64,000 bases of DNA from Apoderus coryli (Eukaryota > Arthropoda > Insecta > Coleoptera > Attelabidae). Position 1 is the first letter of the stretch, and each line of letters opens with the position of its first letter. Position numbers and translations under genes: made by a program. Below, one piece after another: positions 46,412 through 57,966 of the stretch. The notes below the pieces were generated by a model. That model had not been told where the DNA came from and did no database searches. It was given only the letters and a program-made list of their open reading frames with translations. Location: contig OU452200.1 in NCBI GenBank assembly GCA_911728435.2, positions 2,571,130-2,635,129 on the forward strand, read 5' to 3'.

Positions 46412-48120
46412 AAATCCCGATGGCAGCCAGTCGGAAAAGTAGATTTTTGATTTATGTAAAAATGAAAAATACGTTAAACAAAAGAAAGACTCTAATGTAA
46501 TATATATTCATACTTATTTACTATCAATAATAACACCCATGATGACAGTAATATTTCTTTTGAATCTACTTTCTAACCTAAATAAAAAAACTTGACATTT
46601 CACTTAAAAAACAATTTACCACAAATAAACGAAACAAAATATTTTTGAATAAACATGTCAGTGTCAATTACAAAAAATTCAATTAACTTGAAAATGTTAA
46701 ATTTTAATTATCATTATTTTAAAAAGTTGACAAAAAAGTTTGCATTAATGTTCTTTAATATACAATTTTTATTATTTTTACCAATGTAAAACTTACCTCG
46801 TATACTAAGGTAAACATATTTTTAAATTTTATATATATTTATACTTAGCTTACTCTTATATTTGTAGCCCCGAGGAAGATATAAAAATATATCGAAAGCT
46901 TGGCATAACGTAAAATAGTTTTATTCAAAAAGATTTGCTGATCAACCCAAGAAACACAGTTATCTATATATATATATATATATATAGATATATAAACTTT
47001 TGAACTGAGGTCATTTTTAGGATCCAGGGGTCATAAAATGAAGTACTGCATAAAAATTTTTCAAAATTTCGGTTGTGTCGATCTCCTGAATAGTTAGATT
47101 TTTTTTAAAATTTACTAAAAACAAAAAATTTGCAACTCCTGTAAATTTATTAAATTCAGTGCGAAGTGTAGAGGTAAAAAGATGGTGCTGATTCTCCATC
47201 TACTAAAAAAAATGTTTTCGATGTGAGGCCAATCTGTCTCTGTTATCGAAAAGTTTATGAATAAATTTAGAGATCAACTACTCCACTGGCTAATAATCGT
47301 CCTTATGATTTAGCTCATTTTTAATTTCTTCATTTCTTCAATGTATTTTGAAAAATTGACGTCCTCCATTTCAGAGGTGGTTTGAAAATGAAAGTGGGCG
47401 CCTTACTTCTGATAAATTTGTAATATAAATAAATTATTATCTATTTAGTTCAAACTGTTTGGGAAAATAAAAGTAAAACACAAAATTGAATATGAAAATA
47501 ATGATAATAATTATATTCTTATCAGGTAATGATCACAATATGTCGTGTTGAAATATTTACATTCACATTCAATTTGAAAAATAAAAATTCCAAATTTTTC
47601 CCTGATGTGTGCAACATCAAAGTACCAAAATGCGGTGCCGATCAATCATGCTTTATCAGAGATGACTTGGCAGGCCGAGAGAGTTGTTTAGCATATTATA
47701 ACGGCGGCGTATAACGTTCGATTTCAAATAAAAATAAAAAAAAGTTACAATATTATCGGTATTTCCAGAAAATAAAATATAAAATAGCATCCATTTTACA
47801 TCAGGTACTACTATTGGGGTTTTGGATCGGTCGGTTATAATTATACAAATAAATCTACACGAAAATCAACCACGCGCAGAAAACCAATTGAACAATTTAC
47901 ATGTCCATGCTGGCCTTAACTGAACGATTTCTTATGAGAACTTCTGTTTATTTATTCTCCAAATGACATTACAAAATGTATAGAAGTCGTCAACGCAAAA
48001 AAAAACTCAAATTTTAAATATATACAGACAATATTTACGATCTTCACATATAAAATAACACATAATTGTAACTTCACAAAGACTATTAAACATTTAATGT
48101 ATAAGACACATGTCAAAACA
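46412..48120. other. Unassigned AT-rich intron sequence
   Basis: It contains a hammerhead-like motif at 46866-46905 and a TA microsatellite at 46962-46993. The short frames at 47199-47017 and 47529-47714 have no recognised domains. Confidence 0.4.
46866..46905 (+). ncRNA. Hammerhead-like motif, variant core (AGCT stem III)
   Basis: CCGAGGA replaces CUGANGA (U4 changed to C). Stem II GATAT/ATATC and GAAAGCTT with self-complementary AGCT follow, and stem I is GCC/GGC. The architecture matches the family but the core change probably reduces activity. Confidence 0.45.
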
Positions 48121-48129
48121 CAGCAGTTT

Positions 48130-48594
48130 CTAAATAACAGTTACTCGGGCATCCCGAGAAAAATACTCGTTAACAGAATATATCGCCTCAGATACAAGAA
48201 ACGATTTTAGTAACACTGAGAACTTCTTAATTTCTTTTTTAGACTTCAAGTTATCTGGCAGTTTATTATAGATCATGATCCCCCGGCAATAAATTGACCT
48301 CTGAGTCAAATTGTATTTGAACTTGTTTATGTGTAAGCCGTTTCGACTCCTTGTCTTTACAGTGTGTATATCACGGGTTTGTGGAAAATTCTTTAAATTT
48401 TTTTGAATAAAAATACATACTTCATAAATGTATAGAGCGTATATCGTTAAAATATTAAATTTCTGAAACACCGGCCTACAACTCTGTCTGTCGGGAAGCC
48501 CAGCTATGCATCTAATAATTCTTTTTTGCTTCACAAATATATCATGCGTCATCACATCACAGATACCGAAAAAGTGACATGGCTCAAATTTCAT
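48130..48594 (-). pseudogene. Non-LTR retrotransposon C-terminal (post-RT) domain
   Basis: A single 154-residue frame reads 'IFVKQKRIIRCIAGLPDRQS', 'CRPVFQKFNILTIYALYIYE' and 'YNKLPDNLKSKKEIKKF'. This is the conserved C-terminal region of Jockey-like ORF2 proteins, as in the copies at 9444-9674 and 27149-27727. It is 5' truncated at about 48600, next to the long-TIR element. Confidence 0.75.
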
Positions 48595-48905
48595 GAAACA
48601 CTCAATGGTGGATACATACCGGGTGTCCCACCGGGAAGGGATTCGATCGATTATGGAGAAACTACATGGTGGAACAATTTGAAAATCCGGTGTAGTACTT
48701 AGGTCGACGGGACCGATTCGGTTAAAATGTTTTCAAGAATCTAGCACTTCCGGTTAAACCGGAAATGGGTGTCAACTTCCTTATTTCAAATGCGACATTA
48801 TGTAAATTATATTTTTTTTGGATTCTCTTTGTAATTCTAAACATATTTCATGCATAATATGTTATACCTATCGCCAGCCGTTTTCGAAATATTTGAAATT
48901 TTATG

Positions 48906-49585
48906 TCAAAAATGACAAGCAGATTCTTGGTTTTCCGAAGTTGGTTCCAATCCTAACAGTTCCTCCTCCTCAGCGCTTGCCTCCTCAATCAAATAATCAG
49001 TGATATTATGCAGAACGGGATTGTTAGACACTAAACCAAACGACTGTTGTGGTTTTTCCTTTTTATTCTCATCGTCTTCAAGCCATAGCCCAGCCTTATT
49101 GTCCAGATTCAGTGCGACTTTAGCAGCAATCCGAATGTCAGAACGAACCACCTGTTTGTGAGCAGTGATGCCGTTAACGGGCCTTATCCGTCTGCTCAAG
49201 TCTCTGTTAACTATAGCGCCCAATTCACATTCTCTCAAACGAATATTGTTCAAATTCCAGCAAATCTCCTTAATATTTGCATCTCGTCTGAAGGTCACCC
49301 ACCCACGACGCAACCACCGGTGTTCTGGTTGTGGATCGGCAAGGGCGACACGCAAAAATCCTTCATACCTTGAACACATAGCCTCAACTTCTACCTTAGT
49401 AATGGTGGGAGCTAAATTCCTCAAAAAAATTGACGTGGTTTTATGTAAGGCTTTCGGTTTCTCGGGGTTTCCATCGTCACTAATTGTATGAACTTCATCT
49501 TGTTTATCATCCACTTCTTTATCTTTTTCTTTATCCACTTCCTCATCTTTCTTATCTTCGTTTTTATCGTATTTATTGTATATTT
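48906..49585 (-). pseudogene. Captured fragment of Ars2/Serrate (SRRT)
   Basis: The minus strand encodes about 220 residues closely resembling the middle of Ars2, the nuclear cap-binding-complex partner used in RNA processing. It starts with a Lys/Asp/Glu-rich stretch, then '[20 protein letters not shown]', '[20 protein letters not shown]' and '[20 protein letters not shown]', followed by '[17 protein letters not shown]' and '[12 protein letters not shown]'. There are no introns or stops in the segment. It lies exactly inside the left TIR of the 48627-50862 element, and its stop codon is supplied by the TIR. No promoter, 5' half or C-terminus of the gene is present. Hence a transduplicate, not the host locus. 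Confidence 0.85.
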
Positions 49586-49783
49586 TTTTGCATCAAAAAT
49601 AAGGGCAAGTTTAAAAACTGCTATTTGCTATCTAAAGCCATCATGGCCAACTAAAATCAATTAAATTTCAAATTCATATCACTATTGTAAAAGAAAAATG
49701 TAAAATTGCCAATATTTTGAAAACTATCAGTTTTTGGGATAGACATCCTTTCATAAACTTTCCCTTATTTTTGATGCATAAAA
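49586..49783. mobile_element. Small inverted-repeat MITE
   Basis: TTTGCATCAAAAATAAGGGC (49589) is repeated inverted at the other end (CCCTTATTTTTGATGCATAA, 49762-49781). About 200 bp, non-coding. Confidence 0.6.
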
Positions 49784-49840
49784 ATAAAAAATTCGAAAGA
49801 AAAGAAGTAGTCCATATCGAAGTGGAGTAGAATAATTAAA

Positions 49841-50362
49841 TATTCTTGAAATAAAAGTCGACCTCCACACAATAAATTTTAATAAATATCTCCAACAAAT
49901 TACATTTGTCACCATACATGTTTCGCATCATCAGTGGTTTTATTTATTTATATATATATATGTATATATTATTTTCAATTGCACCAAAATGATTTCAACT
50001 TTTAAACTTGTGTGAAAAAAACTTTTTTTCCTCAAGTCATAAAATAAAAAGTTATTGTTAAATTAAGTATCGTTATTAAACATTTAAAACTAAAAACTAA
50101 GGAAGTCAAAAACTCACATCATTTCTAATGTAAGTTTCATGATATTTTTCTTTTTATAAATCATCGAAAAACCACGACAACAGTATACGCACTTGATTGA
50201 TTGCAATTTCACACAACAATGGCGTTTCAAAATTCTCAAAAAAAAAAAAAATGATGATGCGGCCCGGAGCTGCGAAACATGTATGGTGACTAATGTAATT
50301 TGTTGGAGATATTTATTATTAAAATTTATTGTGTGGAGGTCGACTTTTATTTCAAGAATATT
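49841..50362. mobile_element. Inverted pLTR-like pair, each arm with a hammerhead motif
   Basis: The left arm from TATTCTTGAAATAAAAGTCG (49841) through CATGTTTCGCATCATCAGTGG is repeated inverted at about 50250-50362. The minus-strand motif (49910-49940) has lost stem II. The + motif (50251-50287) keeps stem II (GCGGC/GCTGC) but has A for the first core C. Inverted LTR-like ends with hammerheads fit a short Penelope-like derivative. Confidence 0.7.
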
Positions 50363-51360
50363 TAAAATAAAAAATATATAAAATGGGGGGTTGCCATTTA
50401 AAAATTTTGAATTATGACACTTTTTTCAATTTGATTTTTTACCCTTTTTTTCAAATACCCTGTATTAATATTTACTAAAAAAATATACGTAGGCGGCTAA
50501 AGCAGGTCTATATCTCCTAGGATATTCTAACAAATTAAATTATTAAAGCTTCCATATAATAAAAAATTGTTATTATTCTTTATTCTGAAAACGTCATTTT
50601 TGACATAAAATTTCAAATATTTCGAAAACAGCTGGCGATAGGTATAACATACTATGTATGAAATATGTTTAGAATTACAAGGAGAATCCAAAAAAAATAT
50701 AATTTACATAGGGTCGCATTTGAAATAAGGAAGTTGACACCCATTTCCGGTATAACCGGAAGTGCTAGATTCTTGAAAACATTTTAGCCGAATTGGTCCC
50801 GTCGACCTAAGTATCACACCAGATTCTCTTCTCCATTATCGATCGAATCCCTTCCCGGTGGGTTTGTGGGTTTGTGGCATTGTCGGTCTACCAATTTTTT
50901 GTTTTTCTAGATAATTCGTATCTGCAAAAACTTTTTCATTGCACTTTTTTATATAGAAGAAGCTGATGTGACTTGTTTTCATACAAGGCTATTCGTAAAG
51001 TGTTTTTGTAAGATGTAAAATTCTCTTTACGAATATACAGAATGAGTATAAACTGCTGTGAAACCGCTGTATATTTCCGAATATAATCGTTATTTTGAAA
51101 AAATTTTTAAAGAAAAGTTATTTGCTATATTTTTTGGCACAATCAACTTAAATGACATGGTATATTTTTCTTTTCATTTTTTGGTAGACCATTTAATTCT
51201 GAATACGACAACATTAAAATTTTATAAGACTTTGTAACTTTTTACGTGTCAAAAATGAAAACTTGTGTTGCCAAAGCCCAAATATAAATAGTTGCCCCTG
51301 TATATCTATTAGTATAAAGAGTTAGACGTAGAGCAACGTTTTGCCTTCTCTTGTTGACAG

Positions 51361-51489
51361 TGTGGGCAGAAACGGGCGATTTCCGAGATTGTCATTCAGG
51401 GAGTCTATCTTCTGGGGGTAGTGGAGGTATGGACCATCCCCAACTGCCTTTCCCTGCTGCAGCCAGAAGTCGAACCAGAGACAGAAAAG
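51361..51489 (+). CDS. Ptx1: Ptx1/Pitx homeobox gene, coding exon 3 (129 nt)
   Basis: This exon encodes residues 95-137 plus one base of codon 138. The acceptor has an excellent pyrimidine tract (TTTTGCCTTCTCTTGTTGACAG) and the donor is AAAAG|GTAATT. Joined to exon 2 the frame reads ...LKR-VWAETGDFRDCHSG..., Ser/Gly-rich, then 'MDHPQLPFPAAARSRTRDRK', and it continues into exon 4 as -ASRSLSD. It is markedly more GC-rich than the flanking intron. Both boundaries are phase 1 and the length is exactly 43 codons, so including or skipping it leaves the homeodomain in frame. No fold is recognised; it belongs to the variable N-terminal region. Confidence 0.85.
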
Positions 51490-52024
51490 GTAATTTTTCA
51501 CATTTTATAAAAGTAGTTAGGTACTTAGATTTGTTGTTTTGACACTGTGTAGGTATACAGAAACATCAATCGAATAGCATAAAAATTCACTCAATATATA
51601 GACTGGCGTCGCCGGTGTCGAGGGGAGAAAAACGACGAACAAAAAGAGAAAAATTCCACGAAATACGTGCAATTTCCGTGGAAAAACGAAAGGAAAAATA
51701 ATTGCAAAATCTTCCGATCGGCTTTACCGGCACTTCCCAGGGCTTAGCGGTTGAATTTTTAATCAGTTTCTCAAACAAGGGAAGCTTTTTAGATGCGACT
51801 GGTAATACGATGGATATTTTGCGCTCTATATCTTTTCTGTTTCCTTTTTTTTTTTTTCATTTCGAATGTGTATATATGCCTCTTTTTTTCATTTCATTTC
51901 GCACTCCTATTTTATTCAACAGAACTGCATCGTCTGAGCAAAACAGGATGGTGTGGGTGGGAAAAGAGAGTATTTTTCCGTATGTTCTCAGTTGAGCAAA
52001 TATGGAATACATTATACAGGGTGT

Positions 52025-52605
52025 TTAACGGTTGATTGGTTCCTTAAGTAAAGGGTTATCCAATAAGAGGTGTAGCTTAAATTTCAAATCGGGATCAAGC
52101 ACCACACCCAAATTTTTCACATTGGAAACCAGATTCAATGGGACATCACCTATCTTAATACACCCATCTGGTATTAGAGCACGCAAGTTTTTATTACCAA
52201 AAGGATAACTTGACACTTCTCGGGATTAAGTTTTAAATTATGTTTTGCTGATAGGTTTTGTAGGGATTGAAGATCCATATTTATATTTTTAATAGTTTCA
52301 TCAGTATTTGTTTTATTAAAGGATAAATAAACCTGCGTGTCATCTGCAAAGGCATTGACTTTACAAAATTTTGTAGATGTAAGAATATCTGCCGTGTACA
52401 ATATGAATAGAAGCGGCCCCAAAATTGATCCCTGAGGAACTCCAGAACTCACATTTTTTTAAATATGACCGATTACCATTTACGTATACACGTTGAGTCC
52501 GATTGGATAGATCAAATTGAATAAACCTGCGTAGCACCAACAGAAAAGCCATAAAACAGACAACAAAGTATGACTTTAGTATCAAAAGCCTTCGAGAAAT
52601 CTAAA
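52025..52605 (-). pseudogene. CR1/Jockey-type RT fragment
   Basis: Minus-strand frames give '[20 protein letters not shown]', '[14 protein letters not shown]' (catalytic FADD), '[13 protein letters not shown]' and 'NVKNLGVVLDPDLKFKLHL'. The 'SKAFDTKV' block and 'NRTQRVYVNG' lie upstream at 52450-52605. Frameshifts occur near 52190 and 52450. Confidence 0.8.
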
Positions 52606-53770
52606 GTTAAAGAACCACAGAGTGTTAATGGGGCATACTATACGGATAACTTTGCGGTCGCGTGTGGACGCATTTGTTGGCGTGCTGGCGTGTTGAACGC
52701 AAGAGGTTGCGTAACAGTCGCGCGCCGGAGACTGGCGTTTCGTTCTACATGTAGCTACTTGCAAGCGTCTAGCCGGAGGAGCCGATTTGTCCTAAAGTCA
52801 GGCGATTAGCACCAACCGCGTGTTCCCACCAACGCTTTTTTTTGACGTTTTTTTGCCAACAAACGTAATAACGTTAATTGGTGAACAGCGATACACCCAA
52901 CTTGTACGGGATCCATAGCAAATATGAGTCTCGTAACGGGCAAAATTTTGAAGCGACTGAGTGAATAACCGGTCGCGTTTTTGGTCGTGTAGAATGGGCC
53001 TTAGGGTTCAAATGTCGATAAAAAAGAGCTAGCAGTATATTACTATCTTGACCTTAATTTCGTCAAAATGCGAACTCTGCGTCCCTTACACATTTTTTTA
53101 TTATTATTTATTTCACTTTTCAAATTGGACAACGTTTCGGTGTATATCGAGCACCATTATCAGGTCTAAAAGTTTAATTTCATTCTAAAAAAATAACTTT
53201 ATTAAAAACTTTACAATTATTTTTTTTATGAATGGGTCTTTTAGTAAAGATTAACAATAATTAATTAGTTAATGTAATACATTAAAAATATTAATAATTC
53301 ATACATATCACAGATATTGCAAAAGTAAAACTAATTTATTAGCCTTTCATTAATAATAACAATAATCAATTGGCACTACCATTTAATAAATTAATGTCGG
53401 CATGATATCAGTTACAATCGAAATGATTATTATTATTATAAATAAAAAAAAAAAGTACGGCATGTGATTGGATGTCATCAGAGGGAAATGATTGATCGAG
53501 GCGGAGCGCGATTCAAACAGTCTGCTTATCTACTCACTGGTATTTATCACCCGCCGTTTATATATTTTTTTTATTTATTTTTATTTTGTGTGTTCGTTAT
53601 CACATATCAGACTGCGCTTATAAACTTTATCTTCTTTTATGTTTTGGATAGGTATGTACATGGATATGTATCGATCTCTACTGCTAATCAGTTATGGCCT
53701 CCATAATGTTTTAGTAAACAGTCAAAAATGCAAAATGAGTCCTTAATATACAGGGTGTTCGGAAATGACG
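52606..53770. other. GC-richer island then AT-rich intron sequence
   Basis: 52620-52810 is unusually GC-rich (GGTCGCGTGTGGACGC and similar) with no reading frame I recognise; it may be a DNA-transposon end. The remainder holds a decayed hammerhead-like motif at 53126-53169. Confidence 0.35.
53126..53169 (-). ncRNA. Hammerhead-like motif with core mutation
   Basis: Minus strand CTGATAA (53158-53164; the essential G8 is A), stem II GGTG/CACC, GAAACGTT (53131-53138), stem I GAC/GTC. Architecture kept, core broken. Confidence 0.45.
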
Positions 53771-53771
53771 T

Positions 53772-54370
53772 GTACAGGTTGAGCAAAACTCGATGTCCCA
53801 GCTCTGTTATGACAAAATGAAAAACGATAGAAAAATTCGGAAAAGAGGTTCTTAAATAGGATTACGTAAGCTCCATTTTAACCCATATTTCATTTTGTTT
53901 CCAAGTTTGGAAACTGAAGTAAATGACGTCAACAACTTTTTTTTTCCAGAAACATACCTATATTTATTTGTTAAAATAAATAAAATTGATGGCCTGACTC
54001 CCTTAATTTTAACTATTAACACTTACAGCTAACATACTTCCCAATCTCCTCAATACAATTCTTTACCATTCCTTATTCGCTTAAATTATTAGATATTTCC
54101 CTAAATACCTATTGATCAAATAACGTTTCCATTTGACTTTATATTTTCGGTTCATATTTGTATTTCATGCGGTCTAGCTTTGACTTTTCAGTCTCACTTT
54201 TATTTTCAGTGATTATTTCTAACTTCAAAATCAAAATTTTTAATCTCACTTTTGTTTAACTGATTTCCACATTGGAGACGTGCAATACAGTTTGATTTTA
54301 CTCTTCAAATTTTTATAACATTTTATAACATAAATCTGAGCTGGGACATCGAGTTTTGCTCACCCTGTAC
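53772..54370. mobile_element. 600-bp MITE with about 40-bp TIR
   Basis: GTACAGGTTGAGCAAAACTC (53772) is repeated inverted at the right (GAGTTTTGCTCACCCTGTAC, 54351-54370), and pairing extends inward through GATGTCCCAGCTC. Non-coding interior. Confidence 0.7.
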
Positions 54371-54575
54371 AACGGAATAGCATAAATTCCTTGGCCGAAA
54401 ATATTATGATTTACGTCAACTTATCTATATACAAAAAATTGCTTGGCAAGAGGTCTTTAAAACTGAATATTTTGAAAGATTGACGAAACTGGCCCCTGAA
54501 GATGGAATATTGTTGATTAATGAAACTTCTAACTAACTAACTTCTATTATGTTAAATTAGTTTGAACATGGGCTC

Positions 54576-56860
54576 TGGTGCCCTAGCCTGCAGCTCGAAA
54601 TAACTACTTTTTTTGGATTTTTTTTTTATGTGATCATTAAATAGACTATTTTGAACATAATTAGCTATGGTATTTTCACTTTTTTTAAGTTGATTATAAA
54701 ATAAACTAGATTATGTACTCACGCATACTATGGTACTAAATGTGTTAAAATAGTACTTATATCAATTCAGTTTAATAGAAGTTCCATAGTTACATTAATT
54801 CTTGGATAACTTTGTACATATTGGACCTCGTATTGGACAATAAGTTCAAATATTTATGTAGTTTTAATTTCAGTAATAAATATTATCATTTTCTCAATAA
54901 TAAGCAGTTCTAATTAAAATTGGTTATGTTTGGTATTATTTAATTTGAAACAAATGTCATTATTCTTCAATCAGTATCAATGTTGCCAGATTTTATTTTC
55001 AATCTACATAATAATTTGATATTCAATATTTTCATTTTTGTAGTAAAAGGAACGCAAAATATCACTGTCATTTAAACTCGATTTCTCACAAACTGTCAAT
55101 CGAAATAGTGCAAAAAATGGTTGGTAGGAGGTTAGTTAGGTAGGTAGGAGGTTAATTAGGTAGGTAGGAGGTTAGTTAGGTAGGTAGGAGGTTAGGTAGG
55201 TATGAGGTTAGTTAGGTAGGTAGGAGGTTAGTTAGGTAGGTAGGAGGTTAGGTAGGTAGGAGGTTAGGTAGGTAGGGGGTTAGTAAGGTAGGTAGGAGGT
55301 TAGGTAGGTAGGTGGTTAGTTAGGTAGGTAGGGGGTTAGTAAGGTAGGTAGGAGGTTAGTAAGGTAGGTAGGAGGTTAGTAAGGTAGGTAGGTGGTTAGT
55401 TAGGTAGGTAGTTAGTTAGTTAGTTAGTTAGTTAGGTAGGTAGGTAGGTAGGAGGTTAGTAAGGTAGGTAGGAGGTTAGTTAGGTAGGTAGGAGGTTTGG
55501 TCAGTAGGTAGGTAGTTAGTTAGGTAGGTAGTTAAGTAGGAAAGCAAGGGCGAAGCCCTTGCGAAGTGCAGGCCTGATATGTGCGCATGAGGTATAAGTT
55601 TCAGATTAGTTAGGTAGGTAGGAGGTTAGTTAGGTAGGTAGGAGGTTAGTTAGGTAGGTATGAGGTTAGATAGGTAGGTAGGAGGTTAGTTAGGTAGGTA
55701 GGAGGTTAGTTAGGTAGGTAGGAGGTTAGTTAGGTAGGTAGGTAGGTAGGAGGTTAGTTAGGTAGGTAGGGGGTTAGTAAGGTAGGTAGGAGGTTAGTTA
55801 GGTAGGTAGGAGGTTTGGTCGGTAGGTAGATAGTTAGTTAGGTAGGTAGTTAAGTAGGAAAGCAAGGGCGAAGCCCTTGCTAAGTGCAGGCCCGATATGT
55901 GCGCATGAGGTTTAAGTTTCAGATTAGTTAGGTAGGTAGGTAGGAGGTTAGTTAGGTAGGTAGGAGGTTAGTTAGGTAGGTAGGGGGTTAGTAAGGTAGG
56001 TGGGAGGTTAGTTAGGTAGGTAGGAGGTTTGGTCGGTAGGTAGGTAGTTAGTTATGTAGGTAGTTAAGTAGGAAAGCAAGGGCGAAGCCCTTGCTAAGTG
56101 CAGGCCTGATATGTGCGCATGAGGTATAAGTTTCAGATTAGTTAGGTAGGTAGGAGGTTAGTTAGGTTGGTAGGATACAGAGATAATATGTCAAACTTTT
56201 TTTCTCGTCACAGAAAAAATATATAAATAATAAGGTCCTAGCTACCTACATAACCTAGTTGCATTCTTTCCTTAAACGCTACTCAAAATTTAAAATGAGG
56301 TGAGTGGTAAATATTCATATCACAACAGTTCAACTTAGCTGAGATGTAGAAAGAAAACGATTGCAATAGGTACTGCAAAACTAGTAATTCTTTGCATGAT
56401 CGTAGAAAAATTAAATTATATTAATATAATTAGATTTAATGAAATCAGATACAGTCTGGCAACGAGGCAACGTTGACTGTTTAATTATATTTGTTTCCAA
56501 TGCATTGTTGACATATAGGTTATAGGTTTCCTGTTATTGTTATTATAAATTGGTAGTAAATAAGTTGTGAATTATTAATTTCTATCATTATTTTGTTACT
56601 AATTAATTGTTTTACAAATTTTGTTACTTAAAATGTGTTTGAAAGAGGCGAATTAATCATTTATATGATAATTTTGAAAGAGCTATGAATATGCAATGCC
56701 GCGTATAGTATATGAAATTTGTAAGTACTTAATCTAGCCTATTTTATAATCAACTTAAAAAAAGTGAAAATACCATAGCTAATTATGTTCAAAACAGTCT
56801 ATTTAATGATCACATAAAAAAAAATCAAAAAAAAGTAGTTATTTCGAGCTGCAGGCTTAG
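54576..56860. mobile_element. TIR element whose interior is a satellite array
   Basis: About 145-bp inverted repeats lie at 54576-54720 (CTAGCCTGCAGCTCGAAATA start) and 56715-56858, roughly 95 per cent alike by eye. The interior contains AT-rich flanks and the GGTAGG/GTTAG array at 55121-56174. No ORF. Confidence 0.75.
55121..56174. repeat. GGTAGG/GTTAG satellite with three hairpin spacers
   Basis: A roughly 20-bp unit, (A)GGAGGTTAGTTAGGTAGGTA, is repeated dozens of times with local variants. It is interrupted three times by an about 70-bp spacer containing the perfect hairpin GCAAGGGC-GAA-GCCCTTGC (55544, 55862, 56076) and ATATGTGCGCATGAGG. Confidence 0.9.
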
Positions 56861-57966
56861 GGTTAGGGTTTCGTGTACATTTGTTTATAAAATCTTTATA
56901 TATCCAACGTCTGTTAAAAATTTCAGTCACTTGGTAATTCAGCTAGAAAAAAATATAGAAGTTTTTTCTCCTTAGTTCTTTATGATCTTTGGAGTGCTGA
57001 ATCCGAATTTAAACTTTTCCACGTCAAAAAATCGTTGGGTTACTAGAAAACTAAAAAAACTGCGAAAAAAATATACCGTTTTGAAAGAAAGTGTTAAAAT
57101 ACAAAAATAAAGTACAATAAATTCTCTACAAATTCGGATGTTTCATTTTTTTGTTTAGATAAACTGTTTCGGCACTAGAGAACCTTGAAATTCGACCAAA
57201 TTTCCATGATGATTTGAGACTTTTTACTAGATATTTACAAAACAATGAACATACTTGGCGAAGTACCTTTGCTAGTGAATCAAATATCGTATTATTTCCA
57301 TTTCTAGGGCAATAAAATTGTATAGAGTTTTACAAATTGTTTTATTTTTTATTTATTTACAAACAAAATAAAATAATCAATTAAAAAATCTGTGTGTTTA
57401 GACAGCGTCAGCTTTTAATCTAAATTAACAGTTTTACTAATTTAATCACCTTATTACTTTTAAAAATGTGCGTTCTGGACATTTTATTAAAATTCAAGGT
57501 GCTTTATCGACAGAATTGTTCGGCTGACAAAAAAACCTTAGTAACCTAATTTGTAGGCAACTTAGTTTAGTTCATTTTTGTATAATAAACCTTTTTTTCA
57601 AAACAGTATATTTTTCGAGCTATAAGCAAAAAATGCAAAATTGCGCTTTTTTTTGCAGATTTTTCAAAACGCATCACTTTTTCGAAGTGGCAAAGTTAAA
57701 AATAGAATTCAGCATCCCACTAAACATAGAAAAAAAATGAGAAAAAAACTCCTGTTATACCCTACTTAATGTAGGTACTATAGTTATATCGTTGTTTGCA
57801 ATAAACACATTTTTATAATATTTTTGAAGAAATCCATAAAAAGGATCAAATTTGGTATTTGAAATTGTAGTTTTGACACAAGCTGATGTTTTTATAAAGA
57901 ATGACTTTTTCTTCTAAATCTACAAATAAAAAAGTTTTTGCTCTTCCAAACTCTATCCGACCCATT
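56861..57966. other. Unassigned AT-rich intron sequence
   Basis: No recognisable coding or repeat structure. Confidence 0.4.

Larger units (their letters stand above)
48627..50862. mobile_element. Long-TIR element carrying captured Ars2 sequence
   Basis: Arms 48627-48916 and 50593-50862 (about 270-290 bp) are inverted copies with modest divergence. The outer ends are CCCACCGGGAAGGGATTCGA and its complement, and the inner ends GTCAAAAATGAC. Each arm contains a near-palindrome around CTTCCGGT..ACCGGAAG. The interior holds, in order, the Ars2 fragment (48917-49585), a small inverted-repeat MITE (49586-49783) and the ribozyme-bearing inverted element (49841-50362). No transposase is present, so the element is non-autonomous. 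A diverged solo arm lies at 58940-59125. Confidence 0.8.
4855..51360 (+). other. Ptx1 intron 2 (46.5 kb), filled with transposable elements
   Basis: It lies between the exon 2 donor GTGAGT (4855) and the exon 3 acceptor TTCTCTTGTTGACAG (51346-51360). Both flanks are phase 1. All elements listed between these coordinates are intronic insertions. Confidence 0.75.

Noticed and set aside
47017..47714. Short frames on both strands near 47 kb
   Set aside because: No recognisable protein family; likely random in AT-rich sequence.
52582..52809. GC-rich open frames on both strands
   Set aside because: They overlap the end of an RT fragment and a GC-rich island. No domain is recognisable and both strands are open by base composition.
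54490..54528. CTGAAGATGGAAT...GAAAC resembling a hammerhead
   Set aside because: Stem II does not pair and no palindromic stem III follows GAAA.
56862..56875. TTAGGGTTAGGG resembling a telomeric repeat
   Set aside because: Only two units, at the edge of a TIR element; insect telomeres are usually TTAGG.
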